Shown here: piece by piece, positions 17,633 to 25,348 of the stretch
How positions within the stretch are numbered: the stretch's first letter is position 1
Layout: each line of letters opens with the position of its first letter
DNA from: Gemmatimonadota bacterium
Lineage (GTDB): Bacteria; JBHIER01; G020348925
Length of the DNA: 64,000 bases
Direction: 5' to 3'
Assembly (NCBI GenBank): GCA_020348925.1
Contig: CP070758.1
Span: forward strand, 4,374,301 to 4,438,300
Position numbers and translations under genes: made by a program
Notes under the pieces: generated by a model
Told to the model about the DNA's origin: nothing
Seen by the model: the letters and a program-made list of their open reading frames with translations, nothing else
The model's database searches: none

Positions 17633-18817
17633 CTACCCGGCCACGAAGGCGCAGAGTTGGGCGCAGAGCAGAGCGGCGTACGTTCCGATCAACATGCCCA
17701 GGACCGCCATGAGGAGACCGACCGGAGCCAGGGCCGACTGGTAGACCGAGGCCGTAATGGGACCGGTCGACGTGCCGCCGATGTTGGCCATGGAGCCGGT
17801 GGCGAAAAAGAAGACCGGTGCACGCAGAAGCCGGGCTGCGGCCGCCAGGAACAAGGCGTGGATGACTATCCAGACGATCCCGGCGGCGAAAAAAACCGGC
17901 GCGTCGAGCACGGCCCGCATGTCGGCGCGTGCGCCAATGGAGGCCAAGACAATATAAATCCCCATATACCCCAACCGGGATGCCCCACCCTCCTCGAGCC
18001 TTCTGAAAGGAGTGAAGGAGAGCATCATACCGATGGCAGTCACCAAAATTATGGTCCAGGTAAAGGAGCCTATGATCTGACCCATTTCCGGAAACAGATC
18101 ACCCAACCACAAACACAGGCGACCGAGGCCAAAGGCCACGGCCAGTATATAGGCCAGATCGCGGACGGTTATGGGACGGCTGTGCTCCTTGCGGATGGTA
18201 TCCAACCGGGTGTTAAGAGCATCTATGAAGGATCGATCGGAGGAGAGACGGCGGTCGATGGCATCCTGAAAGGTCGAGAGGTAAATCAGGAATCCGAACC
18301 AGGCGTAGCCGACCACTGTATCGACGACGATGAGGGGGGCCAGAAGGTCCGGCGGCGTCCCGATCCCCTCGGCCACGGCCATCATGTTGACGCTGCCGCC
18401 TATCCAGCTTCCGGCTAAGGCTCCCAGGCCTTTCCACGCCCCTTCGGGAAGCCACCTCTGGAACAACCACAGGGTGACCGGCCCGCCGATGATGATTCCG
18501 ACGCTGCCTGCCAACATCATCGTGATCGCTTTTCCCCCCAACCTCAGGATCGCCGGAATATCTGTGACCATGATAAGCAGCAACAAGCTGGCCGGTAAAA
18601 GATTGTGCGTGATCCAGGTGTAAGCCGGGGACGAGCTGGGAAGGATGCCTGCGGTGGAGCAGATCATGGGCAGGAAGTAGGCCCAGGATATGGGCGGAAT
18701 GTAGCGGAACACTCCGGCCAGGCGTCGGAGCCCGGCGAGGAAGAAGATCAGACCGATAAGTACGACGAGGGCGGTTGCAACTCCAGTCGGGTCGTCCAGG
18801 AACCGCAATTGAGACAT
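17633..18817 (-). CDS. DUF819 family integral membrane protein
   Basis: A 394-residue membrane protein with about ten helices. It has the DUF819 features PMICSTAGILPSSSPAY near residue 45, and GALAGSWIGGSVNMMAVAE followed by the VVDTVVGYAWFGFLIYLS helix. DUF819 (YjcL-like) proteins resemble secondary transporters, but the substrate is unknown. ATG 18817 is chosen over TTG 18832 because GAAAGG lies seven bases before it. The gene is monocistronic. Its promoter region coincides with inverted-repeat element A. Confidence 0.9.
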   Translation of the reverse strand: MSQLRFLDDPTGVATALVVLIGLIFFLAGLRRLAGVFRYIPPISWAYFLPMICSTAGILPSSSPAYTWITHNLLPASLLLLIMVTDIPAILRLGGKAITMMLAGSVGIIIGGPVTLWLFQRWLPEGAWKGLGALAGSWIGGSVNMMAVAEGIGTPPDLLAPLIVVDTVVGYAWFGFLIYLSTFQDAIDRRLSSDRSFIDALNTRLDTIRKEHSRPITVRDLAYILAVAFGLGRLCLWLGDLFPEMGQIIGSFTWTIILVTAIGMMLSFTPFRRLEEGGASRLGYMGIYIVLASIGARADMRAVLDAPVFFAAGIVWIVIHALFLAAAARLLRAPVFFFATGSMANIGGTSTGPITASVYQSALAPVGLLMAVLGMLIGTYAALLCAQLCAFVAG

Positions 18818-18846
18818 CGGGTAACCTTTCAAAGAAAGCTACACAC

Positions 18847-18937
18847 AAGGGGACACCTTACCAATTTCATTTCAACTTCCATGAATCAAAACTAACCGAA
18901 CACATTCACAGAGCCAAGAAATAAATATGGTATCCCT
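18847..18937. repeat. Inverted-repeat element A (GGGGACACC...GGTATCCC)
   Basis: The ends are imperfect inverted repeats: AAGGGGACACCTTACCAATTTC on the left and AAGAAATAAATATGGTATCCC on the right. The inner 61 bases (18876-18936) match element B (20514-20574) with about seven mismatches by hand alignment. It has no coding capacity. It resembles a MITE or REP-type element moved by an enzyme elsewhere in the genome. Confidence 0.7.
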
Positions 18938-18953
18938 GTGTTTTCAGTATTAT

Positions 18954-20441
18954 TTAATTTCTACGGGTTGATCCCAAGCTTGACGTACTGGTTCGTTCGC
19001 CCGAGATCCTCCAGGCAGGGCTTGCATTCAGGGTGATTCCTATGGGACGGGCCCGATCGTCCAATTCGAACAAAACCGGAATCTCCATGTCCTCCACGAG
19101 AAACTCCGTCGGTGAACGAGGGATGAGATAGAACTTTTGACCGAGGTTGTCGATCATGAGTAGTCGGCGTCGGTCCACCTCGATCCGCACCCTCTGTCCG
19201 ATCATGTCTCCGATGACATAGGGAATGGTGCTCGCGAAGATCTCTTCGTTGTCGAATCGGAACGATTCTTCATAATCCTCGAAGCTAATGGGAAAGTCCG
19301 GCTCAGCCATAGGCCTGTCCGGTTGAATCTGAAGGGGAACGAGGTGGGGCTGTGGACTGGGCGGTGAGTCTTTCGCCTCCAGGATCGCGTCGATGAGTTG
19401 GAGAAGCCTGGTCCTGTCCGTACCCTCTCCCAGGTAGGTATTGGACCGGTTCACGAAAACCATGTTCTCTTTAGGCAGGACAGCGATCATGTGTCCGCCG
19501 TAGCCCAGAGCTGAGTACATGCCGAACTTTCTGTCCCTCTCGTCGACGTTCACCCACCACATGTAGCCGTAGCCCTCTCCTTCCCTCTGGGGCACCTTCG
19601 AGTATGCGCGCCGGCTCGCGCCCACCCATTTTTCCGGGATAATAGACAGGTTCTTCCATCTTCCGTTTCGAAGAAAGAGCAGTCCGAAACGGGCCATATC
19701 GCGGGCCGACATCCGGAAAGGATAGGCCGGAAGGATGGAGAGCTGTTTTTCCAGATGGTAGTACGTGTCCATGAGCCGGAAATCTTCCATCCTTAGTGGA
19801 TCGGCTATGCGCCTTTTAAACTCCGCAAACATACCCGCTCTGGTTTCCTGTTCGAAGATCGTGCAGAGCGTATTGAAATCCCAGTTGTTGTAGTACCAGA
19901 ATTCGCCCGGTTTCTTGCTGCCCCGCTCAGGTCGCTGCTCTTTCATCTTGGGTGTTTCATAGGCTGCGGCGTGGTAGACCCCGGATCGCGACTGAAGCAG
20001 GTCGATGATACGGGCCTGCTTTTCATCTTTCGTCAGGGGTGGTTCGTCGTCGATGTTCAGCTCCTCGAGGGTTTTTTCAAGATCGATCCGCCCCTCGTTA
20101 ACGTGTATGCCGATGAGGGCGCTGAGAAAGCTCTTGCGGACCGAGTGGCACATGTAGCGCCTTGAGATGTCGCCCCAGGCGACGAGGACGGCACCGTCGT
20201 ACACGACGAGGAACGCGTCGGAGTCGCTCTCGTCGTAAAGCTCCTTCGCCTTAGAGAGCTTAAACGAGGACCATCCGGCCTCTTCCGCCGTGGTGTACAT
20301 CCCCCATGTGGTGCCGGGGAATCGCGCCTCTTTGCTTGTCCGGACGACGCACGAGACCAGTATCGAGAAAGCGAGTGTGATGAGAAGGCTGATGTAGTAT
20401 AGTCGGCGAAGGGGCGTTTCTCTGTTTTGGGACTTCTTCAT
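18954..20441 (-). CDS. Class C beta-lactamase-like serine hydrolase (lipoprotein)
   Basis: A 495-residue member of the beta-lactamase/penicillin-binding-protein-like family. The signal peptide ends with LVSC (Cys31), so it is probably a lipoprotein. The active-site SxxK is SVRK (Ser100, Lys103), the YxN motif is in WYYNNWDFN (183-186), and a GYGGH segment stands where class C enzymes have KTG/HTG. Such proteins are usually esterases, peptidases or amidases; antibiotic resistance should not be assumed. A C-terminal extension of about 110 residues (from about 385) follows the hydrolase fold. The gene is bracketed by similar elements A and B. Confidence 0.88.
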   Translation of the reverse strand: MKKSQNRETPLRRLYYISLLITLAFSILVSCVVRTSKEARFPGTTWGMYTTAEEAGWSSFKLSKAKELYDESDSDAFLVVYDGAVLVAWGDISRRYMCHSVRKSFLSALIGIHVNEGRIDLEKTLEELNIDDEPPLTKDEKQARIIDLLQSRSGVYHAAAYETPKMKEQRPERGSKKPGEFWYYNNWDFNTLCTIFEQETRAGMFAEFKRRIADPLRMEDFRLMDTYYHLEKQLSILPAYPFRMSARDMARFGLLFLRNGRWKNLSIIPEKWVGASRRAYSKVPQREGEGYGYMWWVNVDERDRKFGMYSALGYGGHMIAVLPKENMVFVNRSNTYLGEGTDRTRLLQLIDAILEAKDSPPSPQPHLVPLQIQPDRPMAEPDFPISFEDYEESFRFDNEEIFASTIPYVIGDMIGQRVRIEVDRRRLLMIDNLGQKFYLIPRSPTEFLVEDMEIPVLFELDDRARPIGITLNASPAWRISGERTSTSSLGSTRRN

Positions 20442-20493
20442 GTATACCTCTTCGAAGACAAAATGAGAGTTATTGCCTCACACTATGAAATAT

Positions 20494-20575
20494 AAAGACA
20501 CCTCTTTTTCCATCTTCCAAGAGTCAAAACTAACCCAACAACTTCTCAGAGCCAAGAAATAAGTATGGTATCCCC
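20494..20575. repeat. Inverted-repeat element B
   Basis: A second copy of the element, in the same orientation as A, 5' of the serine hydrolase gene. The left end AAAGACACCTCTTTTTC is degraded; the right end GAAATAAGTATGGTATCCCC is well kept. Its right half supplies the last codons and stop of the small minus-strand ORF at 20530. Confidence 0.7.
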
Positions 20576-20778
20576 ATATTTTCAATAAGCTCACAGATGC
20601 TTCTCCCCTTACAAATGATATTAGCCCCTAAACCATGCTCAGGGCAACGAAGTGCCTCCAGTTTCATTATTTTTTTCTTTATATCATCTGCTATATTTTC
20701 TTTTAATATTTGTGCCGATGAATCGGTAGTGTAAATTAAAGTTCGCAATTTTAGTTCTTTGAAAAGAGCAAAGGCCAT
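20530..20778 (-). CDS. Small protein of unknown function, C-terminus formed by element B
   Basis: An 82-residue ORF with a real-looking start (TAGGAG six bases before the ATG). It contains the segment LRCPEHGLGANIICKG with two cysteines and a histidine. I do not recognise the family. The last 14 or so residues (from GIPYLF) are translated from inverted-repeat element B, so the natural C-terminus was probably replaced. It is divergent from the IS256 fragment, with only 44 bases between the starts. It may be a truncated, non-functional gene. Confidence 0.45.
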   Translation of the reverse strand: MAFALFKELKLRTLIYTTDSSAQILKENIADDIKKKIMKLEALRCPEHGLGANIICKGRSICELIENMGIPYLFLGSEKLLG

Positions 20779-20822
20779 CGTAAACTCCTATGGTTAAGCA
20801 AAACCTTGAAAGGAGGTTACTA

Positions 20823-21012
20823 ATGACCCTGCCACAGCAAGTTACGAAATTTTTCCAGTCGAAGGTAGCAGAATTTTTCTGTAGTGAAGATCCCATGTAT
20901 GAGATGCTCTCCTGGTTACTGTACCAGTTTATGAAGGCTGAGGCTGAGTCAAAGGTTGGTGCTGAGAAAAACCAGCGCAGTATAGGGCGTAAAACCTACT
21001 TCAGTGGCTATA
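20823..21012 (+). pseudogene. Truncated IS256-type (mutator) transposase, N-terminus only
   Basis: The first ~63 residues resemble IS256-family transposases: a helical start, then FMKAEAESKVGAEKNQRS and GRKTYFSGYK, the region before the DDE domain. A strong ribosome site (AAAGGAGGTT) precedes ATG 20823. Homology stops at the GYK codons, exactly where element C begins. The frame continues to 21233 through unrelated sequence. All catalytic residues are missing, so it cannot transpose. Confidence 0.65.
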
Positions 21013-21123
21013 AAATAAGGGAACACCATACCTATTTTATGTATGCTTCTTCTTTCTCCCAACCTTTAAACGAAACGTACAGCGAACCAACGTTAAAAAA
21101 TAAGTATGTTGTCCCCTTATTTC
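21013..21123. repeat. Inverted-repeat element C
   Basis: The ends are AATAAGGGAACACCATACC followed by TATTTT (21014-21038) and AAAATAAGTATGTTGTCC followed by CCTTATTT (21097-21122). They are inverted repeats of about 25 bases with four mismatches around a loop of about 58 bases. The ends are related to those of elements A and B, but the interior differs. It lies between the truncated transposase and the 3' end of the antitoxin gene, which stops 11 bases beyond it. Confidence 0.75.
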
Positions 21124-21133
21124 CATTTTTCTA

Positions 21134-22240
21134 TCAACTCCGATGTTTCCATGTATATCGGGAGCGGAGATCATTGTGCCACGAGTTTTTAAATTGCTTA
21201 TCATGCTGCAACCGTCCGACAATAATGCCATGATCAATGCCTAAGTGGTCCGCAAAACTTCGGATATCCCGGGAAGAATAAGAACCGTTTTCAAGGAATC
21301 CCGCGTAATCATTCGGTGGAATTAAAATATCTGCGGCGAATTGATCGGCTTCTTCCTCCTGCTTGCCCAATTTCATGTCAGTGTCTTCACCTTCAATGAA
21401 AACCATATTCTTGCCATGATAGAGTAGATGACAGAGTTCATGGAAAAGGCTAAACCAAAAAATATCAGCCCAACTGCCGCGGATTGTCAACATAAGGACT
21501 GCTTTCTTTTGGCCCAACCAGAATGTAGCGCCGTGGGCATAGGTCTTCGGTAAATGGGAACATAAGACCAGCACCACACCGGCATCCGAAAGCGTACCAC
21601 GCAAATCTGCTTCAAATTTTTCTGGGGACTGTCGTGTCATGTGACGGAGAGTTGGGAGGGTATTTTCCAACTTGTGTTTATTAAATGGCGCACATTCGGT
21701 CTTCTGACCTTGAAGCTCTCCAATTCTCAACCAGGCGGCAACTGCCTCCGGTGATCGCTTTACTTTACCATGTCGCCCGTGACGAAATACCACTTGATAA
21801 CGCTTCAAGGCTGGAACATTCTTTAGTGAAGTAACACCAAAAAATCGCTGCAATTCCTGAACTTTATCTGTAGGTTTTGTTCTTTTTGCAATATAGCCCA
21901 ACGCAGCCAATTTTGCATAACAAAATTTTGTGATCAGCCTGCTTTCATCCCTCAGTCGCTGTAGTTCCCTAATTTCTTGCTGGCGGGCTAAAGCCAAACG
22001 ATATTCAGCTTCCAAACCTGTCCAGATATGTGCCGGGACACCGACAACCTTTTCTAACTGAAGGGCGGTATCTGGAGTTATAGCCTTATTACCCGTAAAG
22101 ATGGCACTCAGCTTCGGGGCAGGCCGGTTCATGCGCCGGGCCAGCTCGTCTTTGGTCATACCCAATTCACTTATGACTTCTTCAAGGTACTCGCCGGGAG
22201 GAATCGCTACATCAGAATGAATATCCTTTTTAATCATCAT
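21134..22240 (-). CDS. HigA-like antitoxin with fused ImmA/IrrE metallopeptidase domain
   Basis: A 368-residue protein with an N-terminal XRE-type helix-turn-helix (about 14-68; PPGEYLEEVISELGMTKDEL) and a C-terminal ImmA/IrrE domain with the zinc motif HELCH (near residue 266) and EEEADQFAADILIP. This HigA-plus-peptidase fusion is known beside HigB/RelE toxins. It should bind the toxin and repress the shared promoter; the peptidase part may allow regulated antitoxin loss, which is inference. It overlaps the toxin gene by 11 bases and has GAGGAGGTGA upstream of its start. ATG 22237 is an equal alternative start. Confidence 0.88.
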   Translation of the reverse strand: MMIKKDIHSDVAIPPGEYLEEVISELGMTKDELARRMNRPAPKLSAIFTGNKAITPDTALQLEKVVGVPAHIWTGLEAEYRLALARQQEIRELQRLRDESRLITKFCYAKLAALGYIAKRTKPTDKVQELQRFFGVTSLKNVPALKRYQVVFRHGRHGKVKRSPEAVAAWLRIGELQGQKTECAPFNKHKLENTLPTLRHMTRQSPEKFEADLRGTLSDAGVVLVLCSHLPKTYAHGATFWLGQKKAVLMLTIRGSWADIFWFSLFHELCHLLYHGKNMVFIEGEDTDMKLGKQEEEADQFAADILIPPNDYAGFLENGSYSSRDIRSFADHLGIDHGIIVGRLQHDKQFKNSWHNDLRSRYTWKHRS

Positions 22241-22532
22241 AATGCTTACTCACCTCCTCAATGCATGCTATTTCCAGAAGCTCGCCCTCAAGTTTGAAGA
22301 TTAACCTATAAAACCCTGTCAGTTTTATCGACCATTCTCCCTGTCGATCTCCTTTCAAGGCATGGCAGTGTAAACCAGGCAAGGAAGAGAGTTCCTTAAT
22401 ATCATGAGCTTGTTTTATAATATTGATACGCTCAATATACTTACGTGCTAAGTCTCGTCCGTAGGCTTTTTCTGCCTCACGAAATTTCTCATACTGTTTC
22501 TGAAGTTTTCTTGTTCTGAAACGAACTTCCAC
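22230..22532 (-). CDS. HigB/RelE-type toxin
   Basis: A 100-residue RelE/ParE-superfamily protein. The segments LPGLHCHALKGDRQGEWSI and FYRLIFKLEGELLEIACIEE match the HigB fold core, with Arg and Lys residues typical of ribosome-dependent mRNA interferases. It begins with GTG at 22532; the ribosome site is weak, as is common for toxins placed before their antitoxin. It precedes and overlaps the HigA-like gene. The promoter and operators upstream are described separately. Confidence 0.85.
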   Translation of the reverse strand: MEVRFRTRKLQKQYEKFREAEKAYGRDLARKYIERINIIKQAHDIKELSSLPGLHCHALKGDRQGEWSIKLTGFYRLIFKLEGELLEIACIEEVSKHYDD

Positions 22533-22563
22533 CCGAATTTCCCGTTTCTAATCCTCAGTTCAT

Positions 22564-22635
22564 CTTTACCGGTAAGTTAAAATATATAATGAACATCTTG
22601 AAATATCAAGTAATTTCTTTACCTTTTAGGTAAAG
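22564..22635 (-). promoter_or_regulatory. higBA promoter with two flanking operators
   Basis: Reading the minus strand, a -35 TTGATA (22609-22604) and -10 TATATT (22586-22581) are separated by exactly 17 bases. A palindrome CTTTACC-TTTTA-GGTAAAG (22617-22635) lies just upstream of the -35. A second site with the same half-sites, CTTTACCGGTAAG (22564-22576), covers the expected transcription start. The -35 lies in a further inverted repeat CTTGA-AATA-TCAAG (22597-22610). The arrangement fits autorepression by the HigA-like protein. Confidence 0.65.
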
Positions 22636-22863
22636 AATATCAGTATGTAAAAAGAGGAGAGTGACTACTCTCTTCAATTATTTCATCACACACTGAAATT
22701 GAAAAATAGAGTATTTATCTTTTCCTATACCCTAAGAACCAGTTGGAATTTTCGACCAACTTATTCATTACTTTTTAGGTCGTGCGAGAAGATTTTATTT
22801 TCCGGCTTTGAAGATAAAACAGGCGAAACGATGTAGCAAGTGAAAATTATGAATAATAAGGGC

Positions 22864-23065
22864 TTGCAAAAAATTGTAACTTTATGGGTTTGCTTTGATG
22901 GATTGAGATCGCCACGCCATGAACCTCAACAGTTCATACTGCGCAATGACATATTGTGTTCGTCGGCTATTTCTCTTCTTCCCAAATCCCATGTTGGGAA
23001 CAAACATTATTTGGGAAATAGAGTTTCTAGTTCATTATGCTCCCAAACGGAGATTGGAAACGAGG
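22864..23065. repeat. Dispersed intergenic repeat, copy 2
   Basis: The shared blocks are TTGCAAAA, GAGATCGCCACGCCATGAAC, CGCAATGACATATTGTGTTC, ACATTATTTGGGAAATAGAG and TTGGAAACGAG. Order and spacing match copy 3 nearly throughout. It ends about 20 bases before the nitrilase relic, on the same side as copy 3 relative to the intact nitrilase. Confidence 0.75.
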
Positions 23066-23086
23066 AGAGCTCGCCGAGGGGGAAGG

Positions 23087-23233
23087 CCCAATTTTATGAA
23101 TCCTCAGACCGTATCCGCCTCCCTGAGCCCAAACCAATCGCTCTTCGTAGGTGGGTACCAGTTTTCGATGCACCGATTTGATCTGTCCCTGTCGGTTGAT
23201 ACAGATCGACGAACAGTATACGCTGTGACCTCC
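23087..23233 (-). pseudogene. Nitrilase relic (about 49 codons)
   Basis: The minus strand reads as a 49-residue stretch including GQIKSVHRKLVPTYEERL, aligning with residues 120-168 of the intact nitrilase at 25349. By hand alignment 37 of 49 residues are identical. It keeps the catalytic-lysine region (HRKL) but lacks the Glu and Cys regions and both ends. It lies 30 bases downstream of the phosphoesterase stop and beside repeat copy 2. It is too diverged to be a very recent duplicate. Confidence 0.8.
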
Positions 23234-23263
23234 GCAAACCGCCGCATTGAATCGGTGCCAGCG

Positions 23264-24526
23264 TCATCTCATGACAACTATTTTTATGTCTTCCGTCCGA
23301 GGATCACGATCCACTGAAAACCTGCAGAAATATATCCCACTGGCGACCTCAAGTCCTGCCTGATTCTTTCCATCCCAGGCCACAGTATACATTCCCGATT
23401 CTTTTTCCTCATCCAACAACGTGAGTACCTCTTGTCCCAAAATATTAAATACCCTCAGCGATGCATGAACAGGAAATCTTCTTTCTCCTATCTGGAATGT
23501 GATATTCGTGGTTGAATTAAACGGGTTGGGATAATTCTGGTATATTGCAAAACCACAAGGTGCGGTCGGTATCTCGGTGACACCCGTCGGCGAACCCATG
23601 TCATAATACAACGAAAATTGACTGTTCTCATCTGTTTCGAATTCATTCAAAGTCGGTGAATACGTTTTGACTCTGATCTCGTTGTTGTCAGGAGAGAACT
23701 CCATGATCCTCAGCCAACCATCGCCTCCGTTTCTCCGGCCCTGATAATCGGAAACCAGTGAATAAACGGTGTTTCCATCGTATGTTTCCTGTCCGCGCCA
23801 TTCCTCTGTACCCCAGTGACCGCAAAGCATTAAAAAAAAGTTTGAATGATGCTTCAATGCTTCATAGATAATCTCACCTTTTTCCGTGGGAGGGTGCCCC
23901 TCTCCGATAGCCGCTGAGTGATGTACGACCAAAGCCCGTCGAACGCTGTAAGTGTTGAGAAGACTGTCGGCCCAGCTCAATACCGGAGAGCCGGAGGTAA
24001 TGGTGTATTCGAAAAATATGACAATGAAACTCAGGCCACTAACGCTGAAAAGTGCAAAGTGATTGTTGTTGTCATACCCGAAGTGACCACCATAATAGTG
24101 GCGTCCTGAAAAACGCCCTGTTCCAAAATATTGGTTGTACAATTTGAACGGTTGATCGTGATTTCCCACTGCTATCCCGTAAGGTATTCCATCGGCCAAC
24201 CCTGTTGTGTGAGGATTTTCCAGAATACGCATGGCTTCGTCGGCCCGCCTCCATTCCGTTGACCGAAAACCGAACTCGACAACATCCCCCAGGTGAGCGA
24301 CAAGGACGATGTTCAGGGAATCTACGTGATCGACAATCCACCGGGTCTGAGCTTGAAAGATATCAGGATTGCCTCCAAAGAGATTGCCGGTGTAATACTG
24401 AGTATCGGGCAGACCGATGATGGTAAAATCCCGGGCTGAAACCGGACAGGAGATGAGGATGTATAGTAAAAGTATTGCTGCCAGTCTTTGGTGTCCTCGA
24501 GTCGGTATATCTGTGGAAAGAGACAT
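23264..24526 (-). CDS. Secreted metallophosphoesterase with T9SS sorting domain
   Basis: A 420-residue exported protein with a signal peptide (cleavage near PVSARD) and a calcineurin-like phosphoesterase domain: LPDTQYY (about 39-45), HLGDVVEFG, GNHDQPF, HHSA and GHWG. These supply the metal-binding Asp, Asn and His residues. The last ~85 residues begin YQNYPNPFNSTTNITF and continue FNILGQEVLTL...VASGIYF, a FlgD-like type IX secretion sorting domain. It should therefore be cell-surface or released. The substrate is unknown. The preceding gene on this strand is a DUF6429 protein 126 bases away. Confidence 0.9.
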   Translation of the reverse strand: MSLSTDIPTRGHQRLAAILLLYILISCPVSARDFTIIGLPDTQYYTGNLFGGNPDIFQAQTRWIVDHVDSLNIVLVAHLGDVVEFGFRSTEWRRADEAMRILENPHTTGLADGIPYGIAVGNHDQPFKLYNQYFGTGRFSGRHYYGGHFGYDNNNHFALFSVSGLSFIVIFFEYTITSGSPVLSWADSLLNTYSVRRALVVHHSAAIGEGHPPTEKGEIIYEALKHHSNFFLMLCGHWGTEEWRGQETYDGNTVYSLVSDYQGRRNGGDGWLRIMEFSPDNNEIRVKTYSPTLNEFETDENSQFSLYYDMGSPTGVTEIPTAPCGFAIYQNYPNPFNSTTNITFQIGERRFPVHASLRVFNILGQEVLTLLDEEKESGMYTVAWDGKNQAGLEVASGIYFCRFSVDRDPRTEDIKIVVMR

Positions 24527-24651
24527 GTGGTTTTACACTCCCCCAAATCTCCCTTTGAGAAGGGGACTTTTCAGTGGAGCATGTTTTCCGGGCATTGTAT
24601 CTTTTCTGATGCCTGACCTCGATACGACGATGGTAAGGCATAGACCACTGA

Positions 24652-24891
24652 TTATTCTACTTCACCAAAATGCTTCCTGAATAACTCTTCCGAACGTTTG
24701 GCACCTTCATCCGTCAGCGCGACGGATTTTGCCTTGCTCTTTGGATCGTAGATGTATCCTTTTTCGAAGAGCCTGTCCATTGCACCCCAGTCCATACCCT
24801 TCCACGCTCTTAACTGTCTATGATCCTCAAAGGTGGTTAAAAACAGAAGGGCGAGAACCATCTCATCGACTTTATCTTTGTCATATTCCAT
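24652..24891 (-). CDS. DUF6429 family small protein
   Basis: A 79-residue protein starting MEYDKDKVDEMVLALLFLT and ending with a winged-helix-like TDEGAKRSEELFRKHFG. RAWKGMDW and PKSKAKSVALTDEG fit my recollection of DUF6429, a widespread small family of unknown function often found in mobile neighbourhoods. ATG 24891 is preferred over TTG 24903 for family length. No partner can be inferred. Confidence 0.75.
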   Translation of the reverse strand: MEYDKDKVDEMVLALLFLTTFEDHRQLRAWKGMDWGAMDRLFEKGYIYDPKSKAKSVALTDEGAKRSEELFRKHFGEVE

Positions 24892-25348
24892 GGTTTGTCT
24901 CAAAAAGTTAATGTTTCATGCAATCAATAAACGCATTCCCTTTCTTTTTAATGAGAAGAAGCGGCAGGAGAATTTCCCGCAAGTCCTCGATGGCAGCGCT
25001 TTCCTGTCCCCTTTTTGTGATACACCCTGATCTGTGGCTGCCCAAATCTCGATGTGTCATAAAATCTGTATTTTCGCTTCAAAATCTTCATGGCGCCACC
25101 CTGTTCCTTATCATTAATCACCAGCAACAATTCTCGTGTGATTTGCAAAACGAACTACTTTGATTGGTATGAGATTGCCACGACATGAACATCAATGGTT
25201 CATGACTCGCAATGACATATTGTGTTCAGAGATTTCTTCTCACACTCTTTCGCGCCAGTTTGGGAGCGGACATTATTTAGGAAACGGAGTTTCCCATTCA
25301 TTGCGTTCCCAAACAGAGTTTGGGAACGAGTCTGAAAAGAGCATCTAT
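24892..25348. other. Intergenic region with repeat copy 3
   Basis: This 450-base stretch holds dispersed repeat copy 3 at its right side. The left half contains a 66-codon minus-strand frame (24948-25148) with no recognisable homology, weak initiation and overlap with the repeat; I do not call it a gene. Confidence 0.5.
25142..25334. repeat. Dispersed intergenic repeat, copy 3
   Basis: The blocks are TTGCAAAA, GAGATTGCCACGACATGAAC, CGCAATGACATATTGTGTTC, GACATTATTTAGGAAACGGA, GTTTCCC and TTTGGGAACGAG. The GGAAACGGAGTTTCC palindrome and the pair GCGTTCCCAAAC / GTTTGGGAAC could fold into adjacent hairpins. It lies immediately 3' of the intact nitrilase gene. Confidence 0.75.

Larger units (their letters stand above)
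22533..23079. other. Intergenic region between higBA and nitrilase relic
   Basis: It holds the higBA promoter and operators (22564-22635), about 200 AT-rich bases without a recognisable feature, and copy 2 of the dispersed repeat (22864-23065). ORFs here are repeat-derived and not credible as genes. Confidence 0.5.

Noticed and set aside
17657-18848. Long open frames on both strands over the DUF819 gene (plus-strand 17657-18418; minus-strand alternative frame 18213-18848)
   Set aside because: They are GC-rich shadows of the DUF819 gene. The minus-strand frame with membrane helices fits a known family.
24549-24566. Small hairpin (CCCTTTGAGAAGGGG) before the phosphoesterase gene
   Set aside because: It has no T-tract, is a common short intergenic palindrome, and I see no second copy here.
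24948-25148. 66-codon minus-strand frame beside repeat copy 3
   Set aside because: No recognised family, poor initiation context, and partial overlap with the repeat.
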